From positions 434,001 through 498,000 of the forward strand of contig OZ244045.1 in assembly GCA_965215295.1 (NCBI GenBank): 64,000 nucleotides of DNA. The letters are read 5' to 3'. Made by a program: the position numbers and the translations under genes. The notes beneath the pieces were generated by a model. It worked only from the letters and a program-made list of their open reading frames with translations, ran no database searches and was not told the origin of the DNA. Positions 23,756 through 32,485 of the stretch are shown here, one piece after another; the first letter of the stretch is position 1; each line of letters opens with the position of its first letter. This DNA is from HK1 sp965215295. GTDB lineage: Bacteria > Pseudomonadota > Gammaproteobacteria > HK1.

Positions 23756-23847
23756 CTGCCGTCCCGCGACCGTTACTCCGGTGGCTCGCCGGACCCAGGC
23801 GGCCGGGTCCCGCACCATCGCCGGATGCCGCCGTGTCGCCCGGCCGG
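23756..23847 (-). pseudogene. Kinase (APH-like) 3' tail remnant
   Basis: Reads HPAMVRDPAAWVRRATGVTV, matching the C-terminus of the kinase at 34802-35839 (HPAMVRDLIAWIRRATGVTV). The stop codon is lost: the position of TAG in copy B is CAG here. Upstream the homology ends at a junction with a PhyH fragment. This marks the right border of copy A. Confidence 0.8.
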
Positions 23848-23881
23848 CCAGCCGGGGTCCTTCACCGCCGCGCAGCGTTGG
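23848..23881 (-). repeat. 34-bp fragment of the PhyH oxygenase gene
   Basis: Bases 23848-23881 match 18655-18688, inside the PhyH gene, at 32 of 34 positions and in the same orientation. The fragment lies between the kinase tail remnant and the stop of the 2OG oxygenase at 23889. It is a scar of the recombination that produced or reshaped the duplication. Confidence 0.75.
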
Positions 23882-23888
23882 CGCCGGC

Positions 23889-24596
23889 CTACCAGTAGAC
23901 GTGGTGTCCGTCCCGGCCGGGCAGCGCATGGCCCTGCAGGGTGACCCGCATGTCGTCGGGCTGCATGGCGTCGCCGGCCGGCGCGATCTGGTGCAGCACG
24001 AGGCCCGAGTGGCAGATCAGCTCCCCCTCGCGATAGGGGACGTAGTGCAGGGGCGTCTCCCGGGTAACCCGTTCGCGTGCCTCGGGGGACAGCGCGTCAT
24101 ACACGGCCTTGTCGATCTCCCAGATCCGCAGCCCCGCCCCGGACCGCGGCAGACGGACCGCGAGGGTGAACGAGAAGGGACGGGTGAAGTCCATCTCCGC
24201 CTCGTCCGTCCACTCCAGATCCTGGAACTGGAGATCGAAGTGAACCCGGGCCAGCGGGCGCTGGAACGCCGGGTGGGCCAGGAAGACATGGAACCCGGGT
24301 CGGGCGGCGCGCGGCTCGAACGTCACGGCGGTGCGAAGGTGATCGGCGAGCGCCCCCCGCAGCCGGTCGTACAGCCAGCCGAACTCCCGTTCGAGGAGCG
24401 GGTTGAACGAGGCCGCCTTCTCGTAGTAGCCGTCGCGTCCGGGGCCGGCGTCCAGATAGCTGGCCGCTCCCAGCGTGTAGAAGGGCAGGCCCGGATAGCG
24501 AGGCAGCCAGTCCGCCCGGTGGGCCTCGACCTGCGCCAGCACCCGCCGGCATTCCGGCGGGGACAGCAGCGGTATGCGCTCGACCATGTCCGTCAT
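23889..24596 (-). CDS. 2OG-Fe(II) oxygenase, RiPP tailoring
   Basis: 235 aa. The metal ligands are visible: His and Asp in RVHFDLQFQDLEW, distal His within ICHSGLVLHQIAP, then MRVTLQGHAL, whose Arg may bind 2-oxoglutarate. It probably hydroxylates side chains of the precursor core or a carrier. It follows the LanM-like gene by 50 bp and belongs to the SagB-LanM-oxygenase run. ATG 24596; the C-terminus is GHHVYW. It is not closely similar to the PhyH enzyme at 18016-18852, so the cluster has two different oxygenases. Confidence 0.85.
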   Translation of the reverse strand: MTDMVERIPLLSPPECRRVLAQVEAHRADWLPRYPGLPFYTLGAASYLDAGPGRDGYYEKAASFNPLLEREFGWLYDRLRGALADHLRTAVTFEPRAARPGFHVFLAHPAFQRPLARVHFDLQFQDLEWTDEAEMDFTRPFSFTLAVRLPRSGAGLRIWEIDKAVYDALSPEARERVTRETPLHYVPYREGELICHSGLVLHQIAPAGDAMQPDDMRVTLQGHALPGRDGHHVYW

Positions 24597-24646
24597 CGCC
24601 CCCGGTGCGGCCGTGAGCCGATCCTCGGGTCCCGGACCCGCACGTG

Positions 24647-27193
24647 TCACGCCGGTGCTCCGGCCGCGAGCCGCGCGAAGCGCACCGCGAGGGCGGGCAG
24701 GCCGTCGATGCCGGAGAGGTTGTGCCGGTCGTCCAGCCACCCGGCCGCGAGCCAACTGCCGTGGCGCTCGCGGTCGCGGCGCAGACGCGCCGCGGCGCGA
24801 CGGTCGGCGCACAGGGAGACGGCGTTTGCGGGGTCCAGCCACACTGCGAGGCGCGGCCGGGCAGAGGGCGCGTAGGGGCGCCCCGGTCCGTGCCGTGACG
24901 GGACCGCTTCGCCGAGCGCCTCCGCAGCCACCCGCCAGCCGGCGAGGCCGGAGACGAAGTCCCCGCCCGAGCGCATCCAGACCTCGGCCGCGGATGCGAG
25001 CCCCCAGACCTCGACCGCGAGCGATCGCGATGCCTCGTCCTCGGCCAGCGCCGCCACCAGACCGCCGGTGCCGACCGCGTATCCGGCCCCCGCGGCCAGG
25101 GCGGCCCGGGGGTGCGCGACAGCCCCCCGTCCGGCGCCATGGAGGGTCTCGGCGGCCAGGGTGGCGAGATCGGAGCGCTCCAGGGTCCGGGCCAGCTCCC
25201 GCAGCGCCAACGCCAGTCCGGCGTGGCCGGAGAGGATGTCGAAGCCGAGCGGACCGAGGAAGCGGCACCCGGTGAACACGTCGTGCATCAGTCCGATCCA
25301 GGTCGGAGCACCGTGAGCGTCGCCCACCGCGTGCCGAGCCACCCCGGAGGCGATCTCGTCGGCCCAGTCCAGCAGGTCGGCCGCGCGGGCCGGAGCCATC
25401 GATGTCGCGGTCGTTCGACGCCTGGCGGGATTGTCGAAACGCAGCGCGAAGCCCGAGCGCAGCCACGCCACGTGCTCGTCTTCGGTGGTGGCGGCGAGCC
25501 GGTCGAGGCGCTCGCGCGCCCCCGCGATGGCGTCCCGCTCGAAGAAGGCGCGGTGTCGTTCTCCCTCGATCCCGCACAGGTCCCGCGACCCGAGCCGGGT
25601 CTGGAACAGGGGGATGTCGAGTCGGCGCAGGTCCCGCACCGCGGCCTCGCGCAACGCCCCGACCACGTCGCCTCGCGCCGGCAGCACCGCGTGGAGCGCG
25701 AGCTCCCGCCACACCCCGTCGGCCAGATGGCGGGGGGCACACGAACTCTGGCTGATCCGATAGCTGGTCCAGGTATCGATCTGGATGCTTCGGACCGTCG
25801 CGTCCGCGGTGCGCCGCAGGGTCTCGATGACATGGCTCCGGAGGGACGGGTCGGCCAGGGAGCCGACCACCCGCAGGTAGCCGTCCTCCAGGGCGTCGAA
25901 ATGGTCCGCGGCATCCGCCACTCCGCCTTCCGCATAACGGGGGGCGAACCGTTCCTCGCGCCATGAGAGCAGCCCGCTGCCGGCGATGTCGGGAACGGGG
26001 GTGCGATGCTCGCCGGGGCGGCCGAGGCAGCCGATGTCGGTGGGGTCCTCGCCGTCGCGGGTCGGGAACATGAGCGGCAGGATCCCGACCCGGACCGGTG
26101 CGGCCTCGATTCGCGCCATCCCCTCGGGGGACAGCGCACGCAGGCCGTCCGGCCAGCCGATGGGGGGCTGAACGGCGGTCTCGAAGTCGACGAATCGCGG
26201 GATCGGGCCGTCGGCGATCAGGTTGTCGAACCAGAAATCGGTGGCTCCCAGAGCCTGCAGGACCGCGAGCCAGCCGCCGAGCGCCGCGAAGAACGCGTCG
26301 GCCTCGCCGGGGTCGGCAATGGGGGCGGTGTGGTGCACCCGCTCCCAGGCGTACCCGTCGCGGATCAGGGGGTCGGGCGGAGCCAGACGGACGTTGCCGG
26401 TCCGGTCGCCGGTCCGGTCGTCGGCTCGGTCGCCGATCCGGTCGGCGATCTCGGCCACCACCCCGGCCACCCGCAAGTCCTTCGGCTTGTAGACCACGGC
26501 CCCGCGCTCGAAGTGCAGGATCGCGACCGACCGGCCCCCGGCATGTGGGTCCCCGAGCCCCGCGTCGATGCGGAGCAACGGGCCGGGGTCGGCTCGATCG
26601 AAGTAGCGGCGGGAGAGAAGCGCGCGATCGCCGGCGGCGCGAGCGCCGATCTCGGCGAAGGCGGCGATCCAGTCCGCCATGACCCGTCCGAGCGCGTAGG
26701 CGAGGCCGGGGCTGCGCCGGAAGCGCTCTGGCCAGCTCCGTCGCAGGCCCAGCACGGCCTCGACCCGCCAGGTCGGCTGGAGCGCCTGGCCGACGCGCCC
26801 GGCGAGGTAGTCGAGCGGCCCGTCCAGCACCTCGGGACCGTGCGGCAGGCCCGCCGGCCATGCCCTCCGGACCTCGGCCCCGACCCAGCTCCGGACCTCC
26901 GCAAACGGCAGCGCGCCATCGGTGAGCCGTTCGAAGATGGCGCGAAAGGCGCACGCCCAGTCGGGAGGGGCGCCAGCGAGACGGACATCGCCCAGGCGAC
27001 CGAGCCAGGCGTCCGGGGAGAGCCCGAGGGACTCGGCGTGGGCGGCGAGGTGATCGAAGGAGCCGAACGCCTGCACCGCCTTCTCGCGCCGCCGCGCCAG
27101 GGAGCCTGCTTCGGTCGCCACCGGCTCGAACACGCCCGCGTCCGCCCGCTCCGGCGGTGGCGCCGCGCGGGCGACGGTCTCCTCGAAGCTCAA
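24647..27193 (-). CDS. LanM-like dehydratase (DUF4135) with degenerate cyclase domain
   Basis: 848 aa. The N-terminal two thirds match the lanthipeptide dehydratase domain: AVVYKPKDLRV (KPR-type), GATDFWFDNLIA, RFVDFETAVQPP and YRISQSSCAPRHLADG. In canonical LanMs the second motif is DxHxxN; here the His is replaced by Trp (DFW..DN). The C-terminal part has LanC-like GFDILSGHAGLALALREL, but I find no Cys or Cys-His zinc ligands, so thioether cyclisation is unlikely. Proteusin clusters (polytheonamide) use such enzymes for Ser/Thr dehydration. The start is TTG 27193, overlapping the SagB stop as TTGA, with no clear ribosome site of its own. It could be catalytically altered. Confidence 0.75.
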   Translation of the reverse strand: MSFEETVARAAPPPERADAGVFEPVATEAGSLARRREKAVQAFGSFDHLAAHAESLGLSPDAWLGRLGDVRLAGAPPDWACAFRAIFERLTDGALPFAEVRSWVGAEVRRAWPAGLPHGPEVLDGPLDYLAGRVGQALQPTWRVEAVLGLRRSWPERFRRSPGLAYALGRVMADWIAAFAEIGARAAGDRALLSRRYFDRADPGPLLRIDAGLGDPHAGGRSVAILHFERGAVVYKPKDLRVAGVVAEIADRIGDRADDRTGDRTGNVRLAPPDPLIRDGYAWERVHHTAPIADPGEADAFFAALGGWLAVLQALGATDFWFDNLIADGPIPRFVDFETAVQPPIGWPDGLRALSPEGMARIEAAPVRVGILPLMFPTRDGEDPTDIGCLGRPGEHRTPVPDIAGSGLLSWREERFAPRYAEGGVADAADHFDALEDGYLRVVGSLADPSLRSHVIETLRRTADATVRSIQIDTWTSYRISQSSCAPRHLADGVWRELALHAVLPARGDVVGALREAAVRDLRRLDIPLFQTRLGSRDLCGIEGERHRAFFERDAIAGARERLDRLAATTEDEHVAWLRSGFALRFDNPARRRTTATSMAPARAADLLDWADEIASGVARHAVGDAHGAPTWIGLMHDVFTGCRFLGPLGFDILSGHAGLALALRELARTLERSDLATLAAETLHGAGRGAVAHPRAALAAGAGYAVGTGGLVAALAEDEASRSLAVEVWGLASAAEVWMRSGGDFVSGLAGWRVAAEALGEAVPSRHGPGRPYAPSARPRLAVWLDPANAVSLCADRRAAARLRRDRERHGSWLAAGWLDDRHNLSGIDGLPALAVRFARLAAGAPA

Positions 27194-28572
27194 GACGGAC
27201 GCGGCCGGCCGCCGAGGATGAACTCGCCCACCGTCCCCTCGACCACCGGGTCGAGTCCCGTCATCTGGGCGAACAGCGCCGCGTTGCCGGTGCCGAGCCC
27301 GCACGGCGACAGCCCGAGCTCGGTCGCCGCCAGGTACAGCGTCTGATACAGCACCCCGGTGTTGCGCAGGATCACCGCGTAGGAGATCGACCTGTACTTC
27401 CACGTCACCCGAGCGTAGCGCGCCGCGATGGCCAGCACGACCTGGGGGTCGGCCAGACCGGCGGTGGCGATCTTGGTGTCGGTGAAGAAGGCGTCCATCT
27501 CGGGGCTGCGGCCCGCGATCCGGACCAGCTCGTGGGTGCCGGCGTCGTAGTGGTAGAGGCCGGAGTCGAGCCCGTCGCAGCGGTCGACCACAGGGTAGAC
27601 CTCGAGCTCGTAGCTCGCGCCGCCGGTGGGGTAGGGGCGCCGGGTGATCTCGAAATCCGCGGTATTGCCGGCATAGTCACCGATGGAGAGGGTTTCCGAG
27701 GAGCGCACCCGCACCGCGCGGTCGAGCAGGAAGCCGAGGTCGCGCAGCGAGATCCGATGCTCTTCGTCGTAGACGCGCTCGGAGCGGCGCCGCTCGAGCA
27801 CCGAGGCGAAGGGCTCCGCGCTCCCGGTCGGCGCACGGGCCAGCGCGATGCGCTCGCCCGGCCACGCGGGGCGCACCGCCGGCAACGGCTCGACCCGGCC
27901 GATGTAGGGGAACAGCGCGCCCATCGGGTCGCGGTGCCAGCCGACCCGGTGGTGCATGTGGAAGAGCAGGTCGTGGAACTCCCACTGGGCGAGGGCGGTT
28001 CGCCGCGGGTCCCCGTCCCCGGTCTCCGGCGGCGCTTCGAGAAAGCCGGCTGCGGCGAGGAAGCGGCGGACCACCGGGGCGGCGAGCGCCGCCGGATCGT
28101 CGAACGACAGGCGGGCCCCGGCAAGGGGCGACTCCAGGAGCCATGCGCCGTCGTCGCGCCGCAGGAAGGCGAAGCGGTCGAGCGGGACCTCGGGGGGCGG
28201 AGGCTCCGGGGCGAGGTGCGGTGTGTACCACGACCACTGGGGCAGCACGACGGCGCGCTCTCCGACCTCGTCGACGAGGGGGAGCTCGATGAGCCCCCAG
28301 CGGAACAGCCCCTGAAGCCACAGGAGATAGCCGGCCGCGTGGGTCGTCCCCGCCGCCGCGATCATCTCGTTGCGCAGAGCGGCGAGGCTCGCGCCGGACG
28401 CGAGGCGGGCGTTGGCCTGCTCGAATTCGGGGACGTAGCGGCCGATCCCCGGGAGCTTGCCGGCCGGGCCCTCGGTGGCGAACGACGCGCCGTCGTCGGA
28501 CCTGCCGATCGTCCAGCCGGTCCGGAACCGGACCCGCACCATCGGCTCGCCGACCAGGTCGAGGAAGCTCAC
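27190..28572 (-). CDS. SagB-type FMN azoline dehydrogenase
   Basis: 460 aa. The C-terminal half is a nitroreductase-fold SagB/ThcOx domain: FASVLERRRSERVYDEE (FMN contact), FEITRRPYPTGGASYELEVY, and CGLGTGNAALFAQMTGLD near the end. It oxidises azolines to aromatic azoles after the YcaO step. The N-terminal half is the usual variable docking extension. GTG 28572 is the start in this frame; ATG at 28582 is out of frame. It starts about 100 bp after cyclodehydratase 2 and overlaps the LanM-like gene, so the three form one transcript. Confidence 0.9.
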   Translation of the reverse strand: MSFLDLVGEPMVRVRFRTGWTIGRSDDGASFATEGPAGKLPGIGRYVPEFEQANARLASGASLAALRNEMIAAAGTTHAAGYLLWLQGLFRWGLIELPLVDEVGERAVVLPQWSWYTPHLAPEPPPPEVPLDRFAFLRRDDGAWLLESPLAGARLSFDDPAALAAPVVRRFLAAAGFLEAPPETGDGDPRRTALAQWEFHDLLFHMHHRVGWHRDPMGALFPYIGRVEPLPAVRPAWPGERIALARAPTGSAEPFASVLERRRSERVYDEEHRISLRDLGFLLDRAVRVRSSETLSIGDYAGNTADFEITRRPYPTGGASYELEVYPVVDRCDGLDSGLYHYDAGTHELVRIAGRSPEMDAFFTDTKIATAGLADPQVVLAIAARYARVTWKYRSISYAVILRNTGVLYQTLYLAATELGLSPCGLGTGNAALFAQMTGLDPVVEGTVGEFILGGRPRPS

Positions 28573-28674
28573 GCTGCCATGCCGGCGCCGGCGAGGAGCC
28601 GGCGCGAGTCGGGCCGTGACCGAAGCGGGAGGGACGTGCGCACGGGCTGACTCGACGGTGCCGACGGGGTCCGA

Positions 28675-31026
28675 TCAGATGAACACCGCGACCGGGTTGA
28701 GGTCGGCCTCGGTGGTGGGCTCATCGAGCCATCCCAGCGTGACCGGCACGTCGTACAGCCGCCCCGGGCCGGTCCGCTTCCAGAAGTGGCGCATGCCCGG
28801 CACGATCGTCTTCGTGACCGGCATCCCGATGTCCGGCCGTGTCTGGTCGAGCACCAGGAACTCCATCCCCTTGCGCTCGACCAGGGCCCGGCAGTACTCC
28901 ACGTCGTCGCGCGTATCGCCCGTCTCGGGGACCGGGTAGTCGGCCTTGCCGCGGGTCGCCGCCCCGGGCCTCGGCGCCAGCCACGGGTTGTCCGCGAGCT
29001 TCGCGGTCCGCCACCACCACAGGGACTCGGGGTCGTCCCACAGGTACCCGGTCCCGTCCGCCGCTGCCGTGCGCACACCGCCGAAGTACTGGTTCAGCTC
29101 GCACATCGCCCGCAAGGCGGCAATATGGGGGTCGAAGTGGGCGCCGGCCGAGAACAGGATGTCCTCGGCCTCCTTGTCGGTGCGGCGCGAGACGGCGGCG
29201 AAGACCGGGATGCCGAGGTCGTTGGTGAGGTCCAGCATCCACAGGTCGCGGTGCCAGGCGGCGTAGTAGTCGCGCGCGCCCGAGAGGTAGGGGTCGTCGA
29301 AGCTCGCCAGGTCCACCTCCGGGAGCGCCACCCGGTTGTACCACCAGCACGAGAAGGCGTCGCGCTCGGCCAGCTCGAAGAACCCCTGCAGGATCGCCTC
29401 CTCGAGGGTATTGCCGGCCGCGCAGCCGTTCGAGTCCGGCCCGCAGTAGACGACCCCGCCCACCGTCGGGGTGGAGTAGTAGAGCATGGAGGTCGGCAGG
29501 TAGCGGTGCCGCCCGGCGGTGAGCGACCACACCGGGGTCCAGTCCATCTCGACCTCGGGGTCGAAGCGCGCCGGCACGTGGTTGAAGCGCGAGCCGAGCG
29601 CGTTGAGCGCATCGGCGTTCTCGTACTGCGCCTCGCTGTAGAGCTGGACCTCGTTCGGGTGGAGCGCCTCGCCCGGCGCGAAGTCCGAGAAGCGCGCCCG
29701 GCGGCGGATCTCGTCGCCGTGATAGACGCCGGAGTAGCGCTCCACCGCCTCGCACAGCGCACTCGCCTCGGCCTGCTCGTCGGTGCTTCCCTTGCCCGAG
29801 CTCTTGGTGCGGATGCTGTTGCGCAGCAGGTACAGGCTGTCGGCCTGGAGGGCGAGGTTGCTCCCCGCCCAGTACACGTGCAGCCACGGGTCGGTCTGTT
29901 CGGTGACGCGCAGGAGCTGGGTCACCACCCCGCTGAGCGGGTCGACGAGATGGCGGTACCGGCGCACTGTCTCCTGCGGCGGGACCGAGCGCATGCCGCC
30001 GCTGTTGTGGACCGGCTTCGGGCTCGGCCCCAGCACCACCGGCGCCGCCGGGCGGTCCGCGCGATGCAGCGCCTCGTCGCCACAGGCGAGGCACTGCGGA
30101 CGCCGCGAGACCGGGTGGTAGCCGCCCGCCATGCCGACGCAGTCGAGCGAGACCGCGTGCCCGTGCAGCGGTGCGTGGTCGCCGAGGACGACCCATCGGG
30201 CGATCTCGGTGGCCGCGAGTCCGTACATGGCATCGGTGAAGGCAGGGACCGCGGCGCGCGGGACCACGGCGGCGTCTTCTCCGCCGGTGATGCGCAGGAA
30301 GTTCTCGACCTCGCGGTTGCTGCGGATGCGGTGGGCGAAGCAGGCCCAGCACGGCCCGCCCTGCGCCGGGCGGAACACCGGGCCGAACAGCGGCCAGACC
30401 CCGTGGGGCTTGACCGGGAGCCAGGGAGTCCCGCAGGCGAGGTGGCGCCGGTTGGTCTCGGCGTGCCGCTCGTCGAGGTAGTCGGTGGTGACCACGGCGA
30501 CGAGGGTCGGGTCGGCCTCCGCCGCGGGCGCCACGCACAGGCCGGTCGTGCGAAGCGCCGCGGCGAGGCGTGCGTCGTCGCCGCTGACCGCCACCCGTGC
30601 CTCGCGCAGCCGCTCTTCCGCCCACCGCGGGGAGGCGCCGAGGGTGCACCAGAACGCGGCCGCGGCCCGGTCCATGTCGAACGCGGCCGAGACGAGGTGC
30701 CCTTTGGTCGCCATCGAGACCAGCACGGTCTGGACCGCGAGGGTGGTGTGCGCCTCCGCGAGCGCGGCCACGATCTCGTGGCGCGAACGCACGCCGTCGA
30801 TCAGGGGCAGGAGGTCGACGTAGAGCCGGCCGTACAGGAGGGTGTTGGAAGTCTCGGAGACCAGGAGCACCGCGTCGTTGCCGGCCGGACGAACGTCGAG
30901 GTGCGGGGCGACCGTGGGCACCTCGACGATGCCGCGGTCGGCGCGGGTGGTGCGGAGCAACGCCGAAGACTGGCCGAAGGAGCCCGATGCCGCCCGCTGC
31001 GGCACCGGCTCACGAGCCTCCTTCAT
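28675..31026 (-). CDS. Fused E1-like/YcaO azoline cyclodehydratase, copy 2
   Basis: 783 aa, same layout as copy 1: leader-binding/E1-like part with two CxxC zinc pairs, then the YcaO ATPase part. Differences by eye are about 15, for example MKEAREPV against MKEAPEPM, YCGPDSN against YCLPDSN and AWHRDL against AWRHDL. None touches the zinc cysteines or the nucleotide-site glutamates, so both copies look functional. ATG 31026. Precursor genes lie upstream, SagB and LanM-like genes downstream, all on one strand. Confidence 0.93.
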   Translation of the reverse strand: MKEAREPVPQRAASGSFGQSSALLRTTRADRGIVEVPTVAPHLDVRPAGNDAVLLVSETSNTLLYGRLYVDLLPLIDGVRSRHEIVAALAEAHTTLAVQTVLVSMATKGHLVSAAFDMDRAAAAFWCTLGASPRWAEERLREARVAVSGDDARLAAALRTTGLCVAPAAEADPTLVAVVTTDYLDERHAETNRRHLACGTPWLPVKPHGVWPLFGPVFRPAQGGPCWACFAHRIRSNREVENFLRITGGEDAAVVPRAAVPAFTDAMYGLAATEIARWVVLGDHAPLHGHAVSLDCVGMAGGYHPVSRRPQCLACGDEALHRADRPAAPVVLGPSPKPVHNSGGMRSVPPQETVRRYRHLVDPLSGVVTQLLRVTEQTDPWLHVYWAGSNLALQADSLYLLRNSIRTKSSGKGSTDEQAEASALCEAVERYSGVYHGDEIRRRARFSDFAPGEALHPNEVQLYSEAQYENADALNALGSRFNHVPARFDPEVEMDWTPVWSLTAGRHRYLPTSMLYYSTPTVGGVVYCGPDSNGCAAGNTLEEAILQGFFELAERDAFSCWWYNRVALPEVDLASFDDPYLSGARDYYAAWHRDLWMLDLTNDLGIPVFAAVSRRTDKEAEDILFSAGAHFDPHIAALRAMCELNQYFGGVRTAAADGTGYLWDDPESLWWWRTAKLADNPWLAPRPGAATRGKADYPVPETGDTRDDVEYCRALVERKGMEFLVLDQTRPDIGMPVTKTIVPGMRHFWKRTGPGRLYDVPVTLGWLDEPTTEADLNPVAVFI

Positions 31027-31165
31027 GGCAGGTCCGTCCCTGACCCGGGGAGGGGGGAGCGACCGTCCGGCCCGGCCTCCGGTGGCGGACCCGCGTCGTT
31101 CCTCGTCCGTGCCGCCTCCCGGCTTCCTCGTGCGCGCGGAGCGCGTGCACCCGGGCGTGCGTCGT

Positions 31166-31558
31166 TCAACTCGCCGAGCCGGCGGTACCCGCCGTGCCCG
31201 CCGTAGCGACCGACGAGGGCAGGCACGCACACGCGAGGCTCGATGCCGTCCCCACCGAGCCGGCGCTTCCGGCCGACTTGCCGCCGGCCACCGCGGACAG
31301 GACCTCGTCCGACAGATCGACGTTCGGGTCGGGGGGCATGACCACGTGAAAGGTGTCGGTGGTGTTGACCACGATCCGGGTGTCGACACCGGGCGGCATC
31401 ACGATCCCGAGGTCCGGGAGGAAGTCCGCAACGTCGCCGCCATCGATCCGAGACCGCAGCGCGGGCTCGCTTCGATACCGCTCGGCGAGCGTCTCGAAGG
31501 CGGAGACGTTGTGCTTCAGCTTCCTTTCGACCTGGTTCGGGGTAATTGCTGGTTGCAT
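31166..31558 (-). CDS. NHLP-leader RiPP precursor, copy B
   Basis: 130 aa. The leader contains LRSRIDGGDVADFLPDLGIV, DTFHVVMPPDPNVDLSDE and AVAGG. The core of about 37 residues, KSAGSAGSVGTASSL then ACACLPSSVATAG, has two Cys and many Ser/Thr. It is the intact relative of the broken gene at 21402-21791, and its end TAGTAGSAS is shared with other members. ATG 31558 has GGGAG upstream. It lies 140 bp before cyclodehydratase 2 and is the last precursor before the enzyme genes. Confidence 0.9.
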   Translation of the reverse strand: MQPAITPNQVERKLKHNVSAFETLAERYRSEPALRSRIDGGDVADFLPDLGIVMPPGVDTRIVVNTTDTFHVVMPPDPNVDLSDEVLSAVAGGKSAGSAGSVGTASSLACACLPSSVATAGTAGTAGSAS

Positions 31559-31694
31559 GTCATCGATCTCCCGTTGTCGCTGTGACTGTGAATTCTCCCC
31601 CCTGTCCGGCGCGATCCGTCCCGTTCGTCAGGCCGCCGGCCGGCGGCCTGCGCAGGGCTGCGTCGAGGACGGCTTCAAAGGACGGCGTCCGAAC

Positions 31695-31955
31695 TCACCG
31701 CATGGGGGCGGGAAGCACGATGTGCAGAAGGTTCTCCGTGTTGAACAACAGCTTGACCTCTGCGCCGTCCGGGATGTCGAACCCCTCACCCTTGAGCACT
31801 CCGGTGGGGTCCGCGTCCATCGCTGCCTTGAAGTCGGGATCGCCGTAGTAATTGGCCACGACGTCCGCGTACACCTGCTGGTTGTGCTCGATCTGCTCCG
31901 GGGTCAGGTTCTCCAGCAGTGCGTCGATATTGGAACTCTCTTTGGCCACTGTCAT
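31695..31955 (-). CDS. Leader-only NHLP-like protein, copy B
   Basis: 86 aa, identical in protein sequence to 21929-22189, with only a few silent or flanking differences in DNA. NHLP-like fold, no GG site, no core, ending LPAPMR. The promoter-proximal sequence and ribosome binding site (AGGAG) are also conserved. It lies between precursors and is thus made together with them. Confidence 0.8.
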   Translation of the reverse strand: MTVAKESSNIDALLENLTPEQIEHNQQVYADVVANYYGDPDFKAAMDADPTGVLKGEGFDIPDGAEVKLLFNTENLLHIVLPAPMR

Positions 31956-32013
31956 GTACTCCTGGACGATGTCGTGTGAAGGTTCTCAGTGTACTACGCA
32001 GTCCGTACGCCAA

Positions 32014-32418
32014 TCAGCTTACCGAGCCGGCCGACCCGGCCGAGCTGGCGCTGCTGACCGTGCCGTAGGTGCCGCAGACGCTGCTGACGCTACCGGCGGT
32101 TCCGGCGGAGCCCGCGCTGCCGGCCGACTTGCCGCCCGCCATCATGGAGAGCGTCTCGTCCGACAGCTCGACGTTCGGGTCGGGGGGCATGATGACGTGG
32201 AAGGTGTCGGGGGTGTTGACGAAGATCCGGACCTCGATGTCGGGGGGCACGGCGATTCCGAGCTCCGACAGGGAGTCCGCCACGTCGCCGTCATCGATCC
32301 GGGACCGCAGATCGGCGTCGTTTCGATACTGATCGGCGAGTTCGTCATAGAGGGGGATGCGGAGCTTGGCCTTGTCGAGCAGCTCCGGTTCGAATGGTAT
32401 CCGTGGTGTCTGCCGCAT
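32014..32418 (-). CDS. NHLP-leader RiPP precursor, copy B
   Basis: 134 aa. The leader has YRNDADLRSRIDDGDVADSL, VNTPDTFHVIMPPDP and LSDETLSMMAGG. The core of about 38 residues, KSAGSAGSAGTAGSVSSVCG then TYGTVSSASSAG, has one Cys, one Tyr and many Ser. ATG 32418 is preceded by GGAGG. It pairs with 22248-22634 by its N-terminus, but the cores differ strongly. Confidence 0.9.
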   Translation of the reverse strand: MRQTPRIPFEPELLDKAKLRIPLYDELADQYRNDADLRSRIDDGDVADSLSELGIAVPPDIEVRIFVNTPDTFHVIMPPDPNVELSDETLSMMAGGKSAGSAGSAGTAGSVSSVCGTYGTVSSASSAGSAGSVS

Positions 32419-32485
32419 TGGTTGATCCTCCTGTAGCTGATCCGGCAGCGATCGGGCGTGAACGTCCCGCGCAATGGGGGCGGGA

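Larger units (their letters stand above)
18904..23847 (-). repeat. Segmental duplication, copy A (eroded)
   Basis: From just after the cyclodehydratase stop to within a kinase 3' end, this segment is homologous to 28669-34892 in the same orientation. It contains cyclodehydratase 1, a broken precursor, the leader-only gene, precursor genes and fragments, a deleted IS1595-like gene and about 30 codons of the kinase. It is about 1.3 kb shorter than copy B because precursor genes have been lost or deleted. The left border falls within a few bases of the cyclodehydratase stop codon. Confidence 0.9.
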
